The notes beneath the pieces were generated by a model that saw only the letters and a list, made by a program, of their open reading frames with translations, was not told where the DNA came from and did no database searches. The position numbers were made by a program, and so were the translations under genes. Below, piece after piece: positions 1 to 7,620 of a DNA stretch of 17,879 bases; positions within the stretch are counted from its first letter, which is position 1, and each line of letters opens with the position of its first letter. The DNA comes from SYOC01 sp035575235 (GTDB taxonomy: Bacteria > Desulfobacterota > Binatia > Bin18), in the NCBI GenBank assembly GCA_035575235.1, contig DATLYA010000158.1:1-17879 (forward strand), in the 5' to 3' direction.

Positions 1-1
1 T

Positions 2-406
2 TTTGCGCAGCGCGGGTTCCGGTTGTCGGCTGCGCAGTACCTCGGGGAGATACAGTGGCTGCAGGTGTGGGCGCGCCGTGTGGGACAATGGTGGGCGAGC
101 GGCTACGACCTGCTGCTCACGCCGACGATCGCCGAACCGCCGCCGCCGCTTGGCACGCTGGTCGCCAGCAAGGAAGATCCGACAAAAGGTTGGAACCGGT
201 TGCTGGATTTGATGCAGTTTACCCCTGCTTACAACATTACTGGGCAGCCGGCCATTTCTCTTCCGCTGTATTGGAATGCCGCAGGTCTGCCAATCGGCGC
301 CCAACTTGTCGCTGCGCTAGGGCGGGAAGATGCGCTGATTCAAGTCGCTGCACAAGTTGAGCAGGCGCACCCGTGGGCGGAGCGCAAACCACCGGTGTGT
401 GTATAA
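2..406 (+). CDS. Amidase signature family protein, C-terminal part (5' end outside window)
   Basis: The frame is open from the window edge and encodes the last ~134 residues of an amidase-signature (AS) hydrolase. AS enzymes cleave amide bonds with a Ser-cisSer-Lys triad; that triad lies in the missing N-terminal part, so activity cannot be judged here. The visible part has the typical C-terminal AS layout: a helix with LSAAQYLGEIQWLQ, then YDLLLTPTIAEPPPPLG, then the conserved stretch FTPAYNITGQPAISLP followed by GLPIGAQLVA and a terminal helix containing GREDALIQVAAQVE. The substrate is unknown; amidase, 6-aminohexanoate hydrolase and Asp/Glu-tRNA amidotransferase A-like proteins share this fold. 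The TTG at 23 is internal to the domain and is not a start. About 100 bases and a repeat element separate it from the aldo/keto reductase on the same strand. Confidence 0.9.
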   Translation, partial: FAQRGFRLSAAQYLGEIQWLQVWARRVGQWWASGYDLLLTPTIAEPPPPLGTLVASKEDPTKGWNRLLDLMQFTPAYNITGQPAISLPLYWNAAGLPIGAQLVAALGREDALIQVAAQVEQAHPWAERKPPVCV

Positions 407-440
407 GACGCACGAAGTTAGCGCGCCCCCAAGATGAAGC

Positions 441-486
441 GTGACGGGTTACGCTCCGTCACCCCGGCTTCCGCCGGAGTCCAGGC
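441..486. repeat. Palindromic REP/dRS3-like element with two hairpins
   Basis: Two adjacent dyads are present. GTGACGG (441-447) pairs with CCGTCAC (456-462) around an 8-base loop, and CCGGC (464-468) pairs with GCCGG (473-477) around TTCC, followed by AGTCCAGG. The second hairpin plus its GTCCAGG tail has the form of the widespread dRS3-like interspersed repeats (inverted arms followed by a TCCAG tail). No T-tract follows, so it is not a convincing intrinsic terminator, although it could stabilise the 3' end of the amidase mRNA. The family assignment is by resemblance only. Confidence 0.5.
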
Positions 487-506
487 TCTTATCGAAGGAG
501 AATCAT

Positions 507-1523
507 ATGGCCCTCCCGCCAGCCGCTAGACTCCAGTTCACCCCCGACCTCCGCATCTGCCGCGTGCTCAACGGCATGTGGCAGGTGTCGGGCGCGCATG
601 GCCGCATCGATCCCACAGCCGCGATCCGCAACATGTTCGAGTACCACGACGCAGGGTTCACCAGCTGGGACCTCGCGGACCATTACGGCCCGGCGGAAGA
701 TTTCATCGGCGAATTCCGCCGCCGGCTCGCCGCCGCGCGCGGCGAAGCTGCGCTAGCGGATATCCAGGCATTCACTAAATGGGTGCCCCGCCCTGGACCA
801 ATGACCCGGAAGATCGTGGAAGACAACATCAACATTTCATTGCAGCGGATGCATGTGACAACACTCGACCTCCTGCAATTCCACTGGTGGGATTATGGAG
901 ATTCGCGCTATCTCGATGCGCTCGCCGCACTTTCCGAACTGCGGGACGAAGGCCAAATCCGCCATGTTGCGCTGACGAACTTCGATACCGAGCGCCTCCA
1001 CATCATGATCGATAAAGGCATCCGCATCGTCTCGAATCAGGTGCAGTACTCGCTCATTGACCGCCGTCCGGAAGTGCAAATGATCAAGTTTTGTCAGGAA
1101 CATCATATCTGGCTGCTGCCCTACGGCGCGGTCTGCGGCGGGCTCCTGTCCGAGCGCTACCTTGGTCAACCCGAGCCCAGCTACTACCGGCTCAACACTG
1201 CCAGTCTACAAAAGTACAAAGACATGATCGACGCGTGGGGCGGGTGGGCGCTCTTCCAGGAGCTCCTCCGCGTCCTCAAACAGATCGGCGACGAGCATCA
1301 AGTGAGTATTGCTAACGTCGCCGTGCGGTACATTCTGGACCGCCCGATGGTCGCAGGCGTTATCGTCGGGACACGCCTCGGCGTTTCCGACAACCGCGCC
1401 GATACCGAACGAGTGTTCACGCTCACCCTCACGCCGGAAGATCACCAGCGCATCGAGGCTGTACTCGCCAGGTCGAACGATTTATTTAAGGCTATTGGCG
1501 ATTGTGGAGATGAGTATCGCTAA
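507..1523 (+). CDS. Aldo/keto reductase family oxidoreductase
   Basis: A 338-residue NADPH-dependent aldo/keto reductase (TIM barrel). The catalytic tetrad is recognisable: Asp55 and Tyr60 in SWDLADHYGPAE, Lys91 in FTKWVP, and His126 in DLLQFHWWDY. Further family marks are IRHVALTNFD, SNQVQYSLIDRRPE (nicotinamide-stacking region) and the C-terminal cofactor segment GVIVGTRLGVSDN. The frame is open upstream to a GTG at 441, but that start lies inside a repeat; the ATG at 507 is preceded by AAGGAG at 495-500 with 6-base spacing and begins just before the first barrel strand, so it is preferred. It resembles the larger AKR proteins found in plastids and many environmental bacteria. The substrate is unknown; neighbouring amidase and alpha/beta hydrolase genes on the same strand suggest a shared catabolic or detoxification role. 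Confidence 0.93.
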   Translation: MALPPAARLQFTPDLRICRVLNGMWQVSGAHGRIDPTAAIRNMFEYHDAGFTSWDLADHYGPAEDFIGEFRRRLAAARGEAALADIQAFTKWVPRPGPMTRKIVEDNINISLQRMHVTTLDLLQFHWWDYGDSRYLDALAALSELRDEGQIRHVALTNFDTERLHIMIDKGIRIVSNQVQYSLIDRRPEVQMIKFCQEHHIWLLPYGAVCGGLLSERYLGQPEPSYYRLNTASLQKYKDMIDAWGGWALFQELLRVLKQIGDEHQVSIANVAVRYILDRPMVAGVIVGTRLGVSDNRADTERVFTLTLTPEDHQRIEAVLARSNDLFKAIGDCGDEYR

Positions 1524-1579
1524 GCGGTGTTCCTGCAGCTTTGCCGCTTGTTCTTGTGGAAGTCTTTGAGGAGATGTCT

Positions 1580-2455
1580 ATGCCATACGCTGATGCCAGT
1601 GGAGTCAAGCTTTACCTGGAAGAAACCGGAACCGGGTATCCAATCGTCTTTGTACACGAGTTTGCCGCCGACCACCGGGAGTGGGAAACCCAGGTGCGCT
1701 ATTTCTCGCGTTACTATCGATGTATCACCTATGCCGCCCGCGGCTATCCGCCGTCAGACGTTCCTGATGATGAAGCCGCCTATGACTACACTCACTTTGC
1801 TGATGATATTGCCGTAATCATACGGCATATAGGAGCATCCACAGCGCATGTTGTGGGGCTCAGCCAGGGGGCGTATGCAACACTGATGTTCGGGCTCCGG
1901 CACTCTCACATGGCCAGTGCGCTTGTCGCTGCAGGAGTCGGCAGCGGCTCCGTGCGCGAGCAGCGCGAGGAGTTCATGAAGCAATGTGAGTTGAATTCGC
2001 ACCGATTCCTGACAGAAGGAGCGGCGGCGATGGCGCAAGAACTTGGCCTTGGCCCCAGCCGGGTGCAGTTATTGAACAAGGACCCGCGCGGGTGGCAAGA
2101 GTTTGTCGATCATCTGAGCCAGCATTCCGCGAAAGGCTCGGCGCTGACGATGCGAAATTATCAGGGGAAGCGTCCTTCTTTATATGATTTTGCCAAGCAG
2201 TTTTCAGAATTGACGATTCCTACTCTGATTATGGTTGGCGATGAGGATGACCCATGCCTCGAGCCGAGTATCTTCCTCAAGCGCACTATTCCGACGGCTG
2301 GATTGTTCATCCAGCCGCGGACGGGTCACGCCATCAACCTCGAAGAGCCGGCGGTGTTTAACCGCGAGGTGCAAGAATTCTTCGGCGCCGTTGAACGCGG
2401 AGGCTGGGGCAGACGCGATCCAAGAGCGACAGCGCACCTTTCCCCGCAACGCTGA
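1580..2455 (+). CDS. Alpha/beta hydrolase
   Basis: A 291-residue alpha/beta-hydrolase fold enzyme. The nucleophile elbow is G-L-S-Q-G with Ser95, the acid is one of the aspartates in VGDEDDP (221-224), and the catalytic His is His250 in TGHAINLEEP. The oxyanion segment after strand 3 reads VHEFAADHREW, with Glu in place of the usual Gly after His. Lengths and spacings fit 3-oxoadipate enol-lactonase-like or haloperoxidase-like esterases, but the substrate cannot be told. The frame is open from a TTG at 1541. ATG 1574 has its GAGGAG (1568-1573) touching it, whereas ATG 1580 lies 6 bases after the same site, so 1580 is preferred. It follows the aldo/keto reductase by 56 bases and may be cotranscribed. 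The C-terminal ~20 residues are Arg-rich and outside the fold. Confidence 0.9.
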   Translation: MPYADASGVKLYLEETGTGYPIVFVHEFAADHREWETQVRYFSRYYRCITYAARGYPPSDVPDDEAAYDYTHFADDIAVIIRHIGASTAHVVGLSQGAYATLMFGLRHSHMASALVAAGVGSGSVREQREEFMKQCELNSHRFLTEGAAAMAQELGLGPSRVQLLNKDPRGWQEFVDHLSQHSAKGSALTMRNYQGKRPSLYDFAKQFSELTIPTLIMVGDEDDPCLEPSIFLKRTIPTAGLFIQPRTGHAINLEEPAVFNREVQEFFGAVERGGWGRRDPRATAHLSPQR

Positions 2456-2473
2456 AACAGTGAAAGAAGAAAG

Positions 2474-3832
2474 TCATTGGGACGCGCGTTTCGCCCCAGC
2501 CAAGTCAGCCTGCAGCGTTCGACTAGCCATGAAGTAGTGAAACGCCGTCCATACATTGAGGCACGCCAAGCTCAGTAACGCGTAACGGAGCGACTCATTG
2601 CCGTACCTGCTGCTAAACAGATCGCTCAGGATGCCGACCGTCTGTGGTCCGAGTCCTAATCCAATAATGTTGGTGACGAACAACAAAATCGCCGAGGCGA
2701 CTGACCGCATCCGTAAGGCGACCAGCCCCTGATTCAATGCGAAGCTGGGGCCAAGATACATGCCGCCTAACAGGGCTGGAACCAGCGAAAGGGCAAACGC
2801 CACAGGTGTTGACTGCGCCAAATAAAAAGAAAGTGAAAATGGGAGAGCGAGCAACAGCGCCGCGCTCACCGCCCAGACATTCCAGCGGAGGTCGTGTTTC
2901 GCCAAACGGTCTGCTAACCTGCCGCCCATATACGTTCCGACTCCGCCAAAAACGCCAAAGAGAAGCGCAAGAGCGGTACCGACGGCGCCGCTTTTTAATC
3001 CGTGCGAGCGTACGAGAAAGGCAGGCAGCCACAGGACAACGCCATAGCCTACGAACGACGCCAGAGTCGTTCCCGCCACGACATGACGCAACGCCGGGGT
3101 TGACCACATAAACTTAACAACCGCGCCCAGACTGGGTGCGTCGTGCGAGACCATCTGCAACCCTTCGGCGTAGCCGCGCGGCGGTTCACGCAATGAGCAG
3201 CGCACGAGCAGGGCCAATACTAACCCCGGCGCGCCTGCCACCCAAAACGCCGCTCGCCAGCCGTACCACTGATTGATCCATCCGCCGACCAGAAAGCCGA
3301 GCAACAGGCCAAAGTTAATCCCCAAAGAAAACGTCCCCATCGCCGTCGCCCGTTCGCCTGGAGGATAGAGGTCGGCAAGGATCGAATGCGATGGCGGGTA
3401 GGCGCCAGCCTCGCCGACGCCTACACCGATGCGCGTCAGTGCTAACTGCCAGAAGTTGGCCGCCAACCCGCAGAGCATGGTCATTCCACTCCACATCGTT
3501 AACGCCAGGGCAATAATGTTGCGCCGGTTGCCGCGGTCCGCCCACATCGCCATGGGAATGCCCAGCGTTGCGTAGAAAATGGCGAATGCGATACCCGAGA
3601 GAAACCCAAGCTGCGTGTCAGAGAGGACGAGTTCGTGTTTGATGGGTTCAAGCAGAATCGCCAGGATTTGCCGGTCGAGATGACTGGATGTCAGCACCAG
3701 CAGCAATACGAGCAAGGCGTAGCGACGATATTCTGGCGTGATGAGTGCGCGTGCGGGTTCGTGCGGTGTTATCTCGGCGTGGAGCTGCGCTTGTCGGTTC
3801 ACGTATGGCCTTTCTGCGATGAAAATAGTCAT
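2474..3832 (-). CDS. MFS transporter, Spinster-like
   Basis: A 452-residue integral membrane protein with the 12-helix pattern of the major facilitator superfamily. TM1 carries SSHLDRQILAILLEPIKHEL, close to the conserved [N/S]xLDRQ motif of Spinster-like MFS proteins. The loop 2-3 motif is MWADRGNRRN, and TM4 carries RIGVGVGEAGAYPPSHSILAD, another hallmark of this group; the second half repeats the pattern with GGRLADR. About 35 polar residues precede TM1. In proteobacteria this family often sits with catabolic genes and is assumed to move organic acids or lipid-like compounds, but the substrate is unknown. The gene converges with the alpha/beta hydrolase with only 18 bases between the stops. 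The ribosome binding site before the ATG is weak, so the start is moderately sure. Confidence 0.92.
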   Translation of the reverse strand: MTIFIAERPYVNRQAQLHAEITPHEPARALITPEYRRYALLVLLLVLTSSHLDRQILAILLEPIKHELVLSDTQLGFLSGIAFAIFYATLGIPMAMWADRGNRRNIIALALTMWSGMTMLCGLAANFWQLALTRIGVGVGEAGAYPPSHSILADLYPPGERATAMGTFSLGINFGLLLGFLVGGWINQWYGWRAAFWVAGAPGLVLALLVRCSLREPPRGYAEGLQMVSHDAPSLGAVVKFMWSTPALRHVVAGTTLASFVGYGVVLWLPAFLVRSHGLKSGAVGTALALLFGVFGGVGTYMGGRLADRLAKHDLRWNVWAVSAALLLALPFSLSFYLAQSTPVAFALSLVPALLGGMYLGPSFALNQGLVALRMRSVASAILLFVTNIIGLGLGPQTVGILSDLFSSRYGNESLRYALLSLACLNVWTAFHYFMASRTLQADLAGAKRASQ

Positions 3833-3942
3833 GCGAGGTTCGGCTTCTCATAGCAGTGGAGCGCGCGACTGTCATGCCCTAGGAGGGGGCCACATTAAAG
3901 CTAAGCAAAGCAGCGAGCGCTGTTTGCGGACGAAACAAGGGG

Positions 3943-5028
<1,086 letters not shown>

Positions 5029-5052
5029 CTTCCGGTCAATTTTACGAATTTA

Positions 5053-5067
5053 TGGTGAAGAGCACCA
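5053..5067. promoter_or_regulatory. Possible PspF enhancer (UAS) dyad
   Basis: TGGTG and CACCA form a perfect 5-base inverted repeat around a 5-base spacer, centred about 100 bases upstream of the expected pspA transcription start. Enhancer-binding proteins such as PspF bind dyads at about this distance, and in E. coli the sites lie between the divergent pspF and pspA genes. The match to a PspF consensus was not tested, and a 5-base dyad can arise by chance. Confidence 0.3.
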
Positions 5068-5134
5068 GGACCGCTGAGGCTTCGCAAAGAATCAACTTCC
5101 TCATCGCTATTTGACTTTTTCATAGTTACGGCTC

Positions 5135-5151
5135 TTGGCATATTTTCTGCC
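5135..5151 (+). promoter_or_regulatory. Sigma-54 (RpoN) promoter of the psp operon
   Basis: TTGGCA at 5135-5140 and CTGCC at 5147-5151 place GG at 5137-5138 and GC at 5149-5150 with exactly 10 bases between them, the fixed geometry of -24/-12 sigma-54 promoters (consensus TGGCAC-N5-TTGC). The transcription start would be near 5161-5163, about 30 bases before the pspA ATG. The divergent pspF encodes the matching activator, so regulation by RpoN plus PspF is strongly indicated. Confidence 0.88.
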
Positions 5152-5191
5152 GGGGAACGAGGCAAACACTGACCAAACGGAGGAAAAGGCC

Positions 5192-5860
5192 ATGGGCGTC
5201 TTTACTCGCTTGAGTGATATTATTAGCTCGAACATCAACGCTATGTTGGATAAGGCTGAAGACCCGGAGAAGCTGATCAGACTCATGATCCAGGAGATGG
5301 AAGATACGCTGGTCGAAATCAAGGCCTCGTGCGCTGGCGTCATGGCGACCAAGAAAAGGGCTCAACGGGAACTGGAAGAGGTCCTGACCCGCGCTCAGCA
5401 GTGGGGAGAGAAGGCCCAACTGGCGGTAAATAAAGGGCGGGAAGATCTTGGTCGTGAGGCGCTCATCGAGAAACGCCGGTACCGTGAGCGCGCCAGCGTG
5501 CTGGAAAAGGAATTGGCCGACTGCGAGGCCTTGCTCGAACAATACCAGACAGACATCGCTCAGCTCGAAGATAAGCTCAACGGAGCGCGAGAAAAGCAGC
5601 GCATCCTCGTGCAACGGCATATCCATGCGCAGCGGAAGAAACGCGCCCAGCAGGGGATCCGGCGGTTTGACACGAGTGACGCTTTGATTCGCTTCGAACA
5701 ATTTGAAAATCGTATCGAACGGATGGAGGCCGAGGCAGAGCTGGTGAACTTCCGCCGTAAGCCTGCACTCGAAGACGAGTTCGCTCGCCTTGAGGGTGAT
5801 GAAGAGATCGAAAGGGAGCTGGAAAATTTAAAGGCGACACGGACGAGGAAGGCTGAGTAA
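5192..5860 (+). CDS. pspA: Phage shock protein A (PspA/IM30 family)
   Basis: A 222-residue protein, the same length as E. coli PspA. It is a peripheral inner-membrane protein of the ESCRT-III-like PspA/Vipp1 family that inhibits PspF in resting cells and forms scaffolds on damaged membrane. The N-terminal amphipathic helix MGVFTRLSDIISSNINAMLD and the KAEDPEKLIRLMIQEMEDTL segment are diagnostic; the rest is a long, highly charged coiled-coil hairpin (residues ~25-220). ATG 5192 is chosen because it follows GGAGGA with ~7-base spacing. The frame is open upstream to a TTG at 5135, but that codon is part of the sigma-54 promoter. It is the first gene of pspA-pspB-pspC and is controlled by the promoter just upstream. 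Confidence 0.96.
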   Translation: MGVFTRLSDIISSNINAMLDKAEDPEKLIRLMIQEMEDTLVEIKASCAGVMATKKRAQRELEEVLTRAQQWGEKAQLAVNKGREDLGREALIEKRRYRERASVLEKELADCEALLEQYQTDIAQLEDKLNGAREKQRILVQRHIHAQRKKRAQQGIRRFDTSDALIRFEQFENRIERMEAEAELVNFRRKPALEDEFARLEGDEEIERELENLKATRTRKAE

Positions 5861-5914
5861 GCAGCAGCTAGGGTCAGGAGCCAGTTATGAGGGAACAGCG
5901 GCAACAGTCTCTAA

Positions 5915-5942
5915 TCACTGATTCCTGATCACTGACAACTGA
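5915..5942. repeat. Tandem 7-base repeats, four units (CTGA type)
   Basis: Four consecutive heptamers, TCACTGA, TTCCTGA, TCACTGA and CAACTGA, occupy the middle of the 140-base pspA-pspB gap. A weaker 7-base rhythm may extend upstream toward 5870. It resembles the short tandemly repeated repetitive (STRR) heptamers known from cyanobacteria in layout, not in sequence. No reading frame or terminator is seen in this gap. Confidence 0.65.
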
Positions 5943-6000
5943 GCACCCTGGCAACTACGTCCTCCCCAGCTTAGGGTGAGGAGACGAAGAGGAAAGAGTA

Positions 6001-6246
6001 ATGAACCCTGAGAGTCTCGCCCTCCTGTTAATTTTCGGACCGATTTTTGCGGCCGTTGTGGGCGGCGTCTTTATCAAGGCGTTGAAAATCTGGAAAGGGA
6101 TCACGCCTGAGCAAAGCCAGCGCCTGCAGGCAGAGGAAGCTCGCTTGATGCAAGAGCTGTATCAGGGGTTGTCCCGCATGGAAGAACGAGTTGAAGCGCT
6201 CGAGACGCTCCTTCTCGACAGGAAAAGAAAGGACGGAAACCCATGA
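6001..6246 (+). CDS. pspB: Phage shock protein B (PspB)
   Basis: An 81-residue small inner-membrane protein. One N-terminal transmembrane helix (about residues 5-27, LALLLIFGPIFAAVVGGVFI) is followed by KALKIWKGITPEQSQRL and a charged amphipathic coiled-coil helix (about 36-75) with regularly spaced Leu/Met, the layout of PspB. In the characterised systems PspB works with PspC at the membrane to sense stress and draw PspA off PspF. A purine-rich GAGGAAAGAG precedes the ATG. The stop overlaps the pspC start by four bases (ATGA), implying translational coupling. Confidence 0.88.
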   Translation: MNPESLALLLIFGPIFAAVVGGVFIKALKIWKGITPEQSQRLQAEEARLMQELYQGLSRMEERVEALETLLLDRKRKDGNP

Positions 6247-6632
6247 GGCATGGCGCCAGACAAAAAGGCGGCTTGTACCGTTCGCGTAGCGGCAAGATTT
6301 TGGGAGTGTGCAAGGGCCTGGCAGAGTACTTTGATTTTTCAGTGTGGGGGATGCGCGCCATCGCCGTCGCCCTTCTCCTCCTCTCCGGAGTCTGGCCGAT
6401 GATCATTCTCTATTTCGTGGCGGCGCTCCTGATGAAGCCTGAACCGATCTTGCCGCTGGAAACAGAGGAAGAGCAGGAATTTTATAATTCGTACGCCAGT
6501 TCGCGGCGCATGGCGCTGCATCGGTTAAAGCGCACCTATGATAATCTTGACCGCCGCATCCAACGGATAGAGAGTATCGTCACGTCGCGGGAATACGACT
6601 GGGAGCGGAGATTCAACGAAGAAACAAGGTAA
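6243..6632 (+). CDS. pspC: Phage shock protein C (PspC domain protein)
   Basis: A 129-residue PspC-domain membrane protein, near the usual length (E. coli 119). The PspC domain is at residues ~9-67: GLYRSRSGKILGVCKGLAEYFDFSVWGMRAIAV, then a hydrophobic helix through LLLLSGVWPMIILYFVAALLM. The rest (75-129) is a charged, partly coiled segment with LHRLKRTYDNLDRRIQRIE, the part that in known systems meets PspB and PspA. It is the last gene of the psp operon and ends against the convergent SCP2 gene. No plus-strand terminator with a T-tract was found after it. Confidence 0.92.
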   Translation: MRHGARQKGGLYRSRSGKILGVCKGLAEYFDFSVWGMRAIAVALLLLSGVWPMIILYFVAALLMKPEPILPLETEEEQEFYNSYASSRRMALHRLKRTYDNLDRRIQRIESIVTSREYDWERRFNEETR

Positions 6633-6652
6633 AAAACACTGCGTCCGCAGCG
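6631..6652 (-). terminator. Rho-independent terminator of the SCP2-domain gene
   Basis: Read on the minus strand, CGCTGC pairs with GCAGTG (one G-U pair) around the tetraloop GGAC and is followed directly by six T residues. It lies 44 bases past the stop of the SCP2-domain gene and touches the pspC stop codon from the other side. The stem is short, so strength is uncertain. Confidence 0.6.
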
Positions 6653-6696
6653 GTCGTGACGCTACAAGCGTTCGCTGCTCTTCCTCTTCCACAGCG

Positions 6697-7032
6697 TCAC
6701 CCTTGCGGCGCAAAGTACGCGCCCATGCGAATCAACAATCGGAGGTCGCCTTCCACCTTGAGTCTGCCGTTGATGAACGCCAATCCAAAGGGGTAGGCTC
6801 CCGTCACAATATTCAGGTAATCCGCCGCGGACGCCGACACGATGACATCAGGGTTTTCCGCTACGCCCTCTTTCACCGTGCACGTTCCTTGTTTGATCGT
6901 GACAGCAAACTGCCCTCCCCCCTCTCCACTGAGGTTGAATTGGTAGACCACATTCGCATCTCTCGCCGTTTCCTTATTCAGCCCCATGGGCATCGCCTCA
7001 AAGATAGGTTTAACACTCACTACTTCAGACAC
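6697..7032 (-). CDS. SCP2 sterol-binding domain protein
   Basis: A 111-residue protein consisting of a single SCP2-like domain, a lipid-binding alpha/beta fold with a hydrophobic tunnel. Typical features are VVYQFNLSGEGGGQFAVTIKQGTCTVKEG, then NPDVIVSASAADYLNIVTG, and the closing GLAFINGRLKVEGDLRLLIRMGAYF (matching the family's G.l.v.GD..l...l ending). No signal peptide is visible, so it is likely cytoplasmic. In bacteria stand-alone SCP2 proteins are thought to carry lipids or acyl-CoAs, but the ligand here is unknown. The GTG start is supported by a strong AAAGGAGG five bases upstream. It is preceded by 120 bases without any gene or clear signal and followed by its own terminator. Confidence 0.88.
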   Translation of the reverse strand: MSEVVSVKPIFEAMPMGLNKETARDANVVYQFNLSGEGGGQFAVTIKQGTCTVKEGVAENPDVIVSASAADYLNIVTGAYPFGLAFINGRLKVEGDLRLLIRMGAYFAPQG

Positions 7033-7152
7033 AGATGCCTCCTTTACTTTGCGCTCCAGTGCAACAAGTGACGTGCGTATTGCGTGTTGCGTGCAACCGC
7101 CGGCTAAAGAGCACGACGGCTAGTTCACGCAGCACCAAATATGCACCACGCA

Positions 7153-7572
7153 TTAATGCTTTGGGCCGTACTTATTATCGATAAACTTGCGGATTTCTTC
7201 TAAAGGAGTGCCAGTCATAAATAATGCGTGCGCATCCAGCGCCTCGTTCACGCAGTGACTTCACCCGGCGCCATGATCGTCAGCAAAGCAATAGAGTAAA
7301 CTTTTATGCCCGTGCGATTTCTCACAACCACAGTAGCAGGAGACGCCGGCGAACACTTCGGGAATATCTGCCGCCGCTTTATACGCTTCACGGACTCGCC
7401 CTTGAAACATCTCCGCTGGCAGCGGCGTCGGCAACGCTTCGTTCTTCGCATTTTGGGCTAAGAGAACCTGCGTAGAAGCGTTGGGCTGCGTGGGAAACTC
7501 TGCCCAGAGGAAGCTCGCGACCCCTACAGTGGCGAGCGTCACTCCGGTAAGCAATTTTTTCACAAATCTCAT
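7153..7572 (-). CDS. CYCXC-type exported protein, candidate selenoprotein (in-frame TGA read as Sec104)
   Basis: The frame codes for 103 residues, a TGA at 7261-7263, then 35 more residues to TAA at 7153-7155. Residues 1-24 look like a signal peptide (RFVKK, then a hydrophobic core ending FLWA). The body carries CYCGC (Cys79/81/83) followed by GHKSLLYCFADDHGAG, the hallmark of the PCYCGC/CYCXC family of unknown function. The part after TGA reads SHCVNEALDAHALF...LEEIRKFIDNKYG, which matches the expected family C-terminus; relatives, as I recall them, have C-x-x-C where this has TGA-S-H-C. Reading TGA as selenocysteine gives U104-x-x-C107, and a hairpin suited to a bacterial SECIS follows. A redox or metal-binding role outside the cytoplasm is inferred. 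AAAGGA touches the ATG, so GTG at codon 4 is an alternative start. The other reading is a nonsense mutation. Confidence 0.8.
7225..7254 (-). promoter_or_regulatory. Candidate bacterial SECIS element
   Basis: On the minus strand, GCGC, loop TGGAT, GCGC forms a hairpin at 7230-7242. The apical loop lies 23-27 bases after the TGA, with G as its second and third base. A lower stem TGCGT/ACGCA (7250-7254 and 7225-7229) can add five pairs, leaving a 7-base bulge on the 5' side. This meets the general bSECIS rules as I know them (stem of at least 4 bp, loop 3-14 bases, a G in the first two loop bases, 16-37 bases from UGA). Folding energy was not computed. Confidence 0.6.
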
Positions 7573-7620
7573 TCCTTTCTCTTTGCTGTCTTCACTCCCA
7601 TAAAAGATGAGCCGGCCACA

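Noticed and set aside
441..506. N-terminal extension of the aldo/keto reductase from GTG 441
   Set aside because: It is encoded by a palindromic repeat, and ATG 507 has an AAGGAG at proper spacing.
2613..3107. 164-codon open frame within the MFS gene
   Set aside because: Arg/Gly/Cys-rich shadow frame with no transmembrane pattern; the MFS frame is complete.
5135..5191. N-terminal extension of PspA from TTG 5135
   Set aside because: The codon is part of the sigma-54 promoter and upstream of the expected transcript start; ATG 5192 has a good ribosome site and matches PspA length.
7261..7572. CYCXC gene as a complete 103-residue protein ending at TGA
   Set aside because: The same frame continues for 35 family-like codons, and the TGA lies at an expected Cys column with a SECIS-like hairpin. 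A simple truncated or pseudogene reading is possible but less likely.
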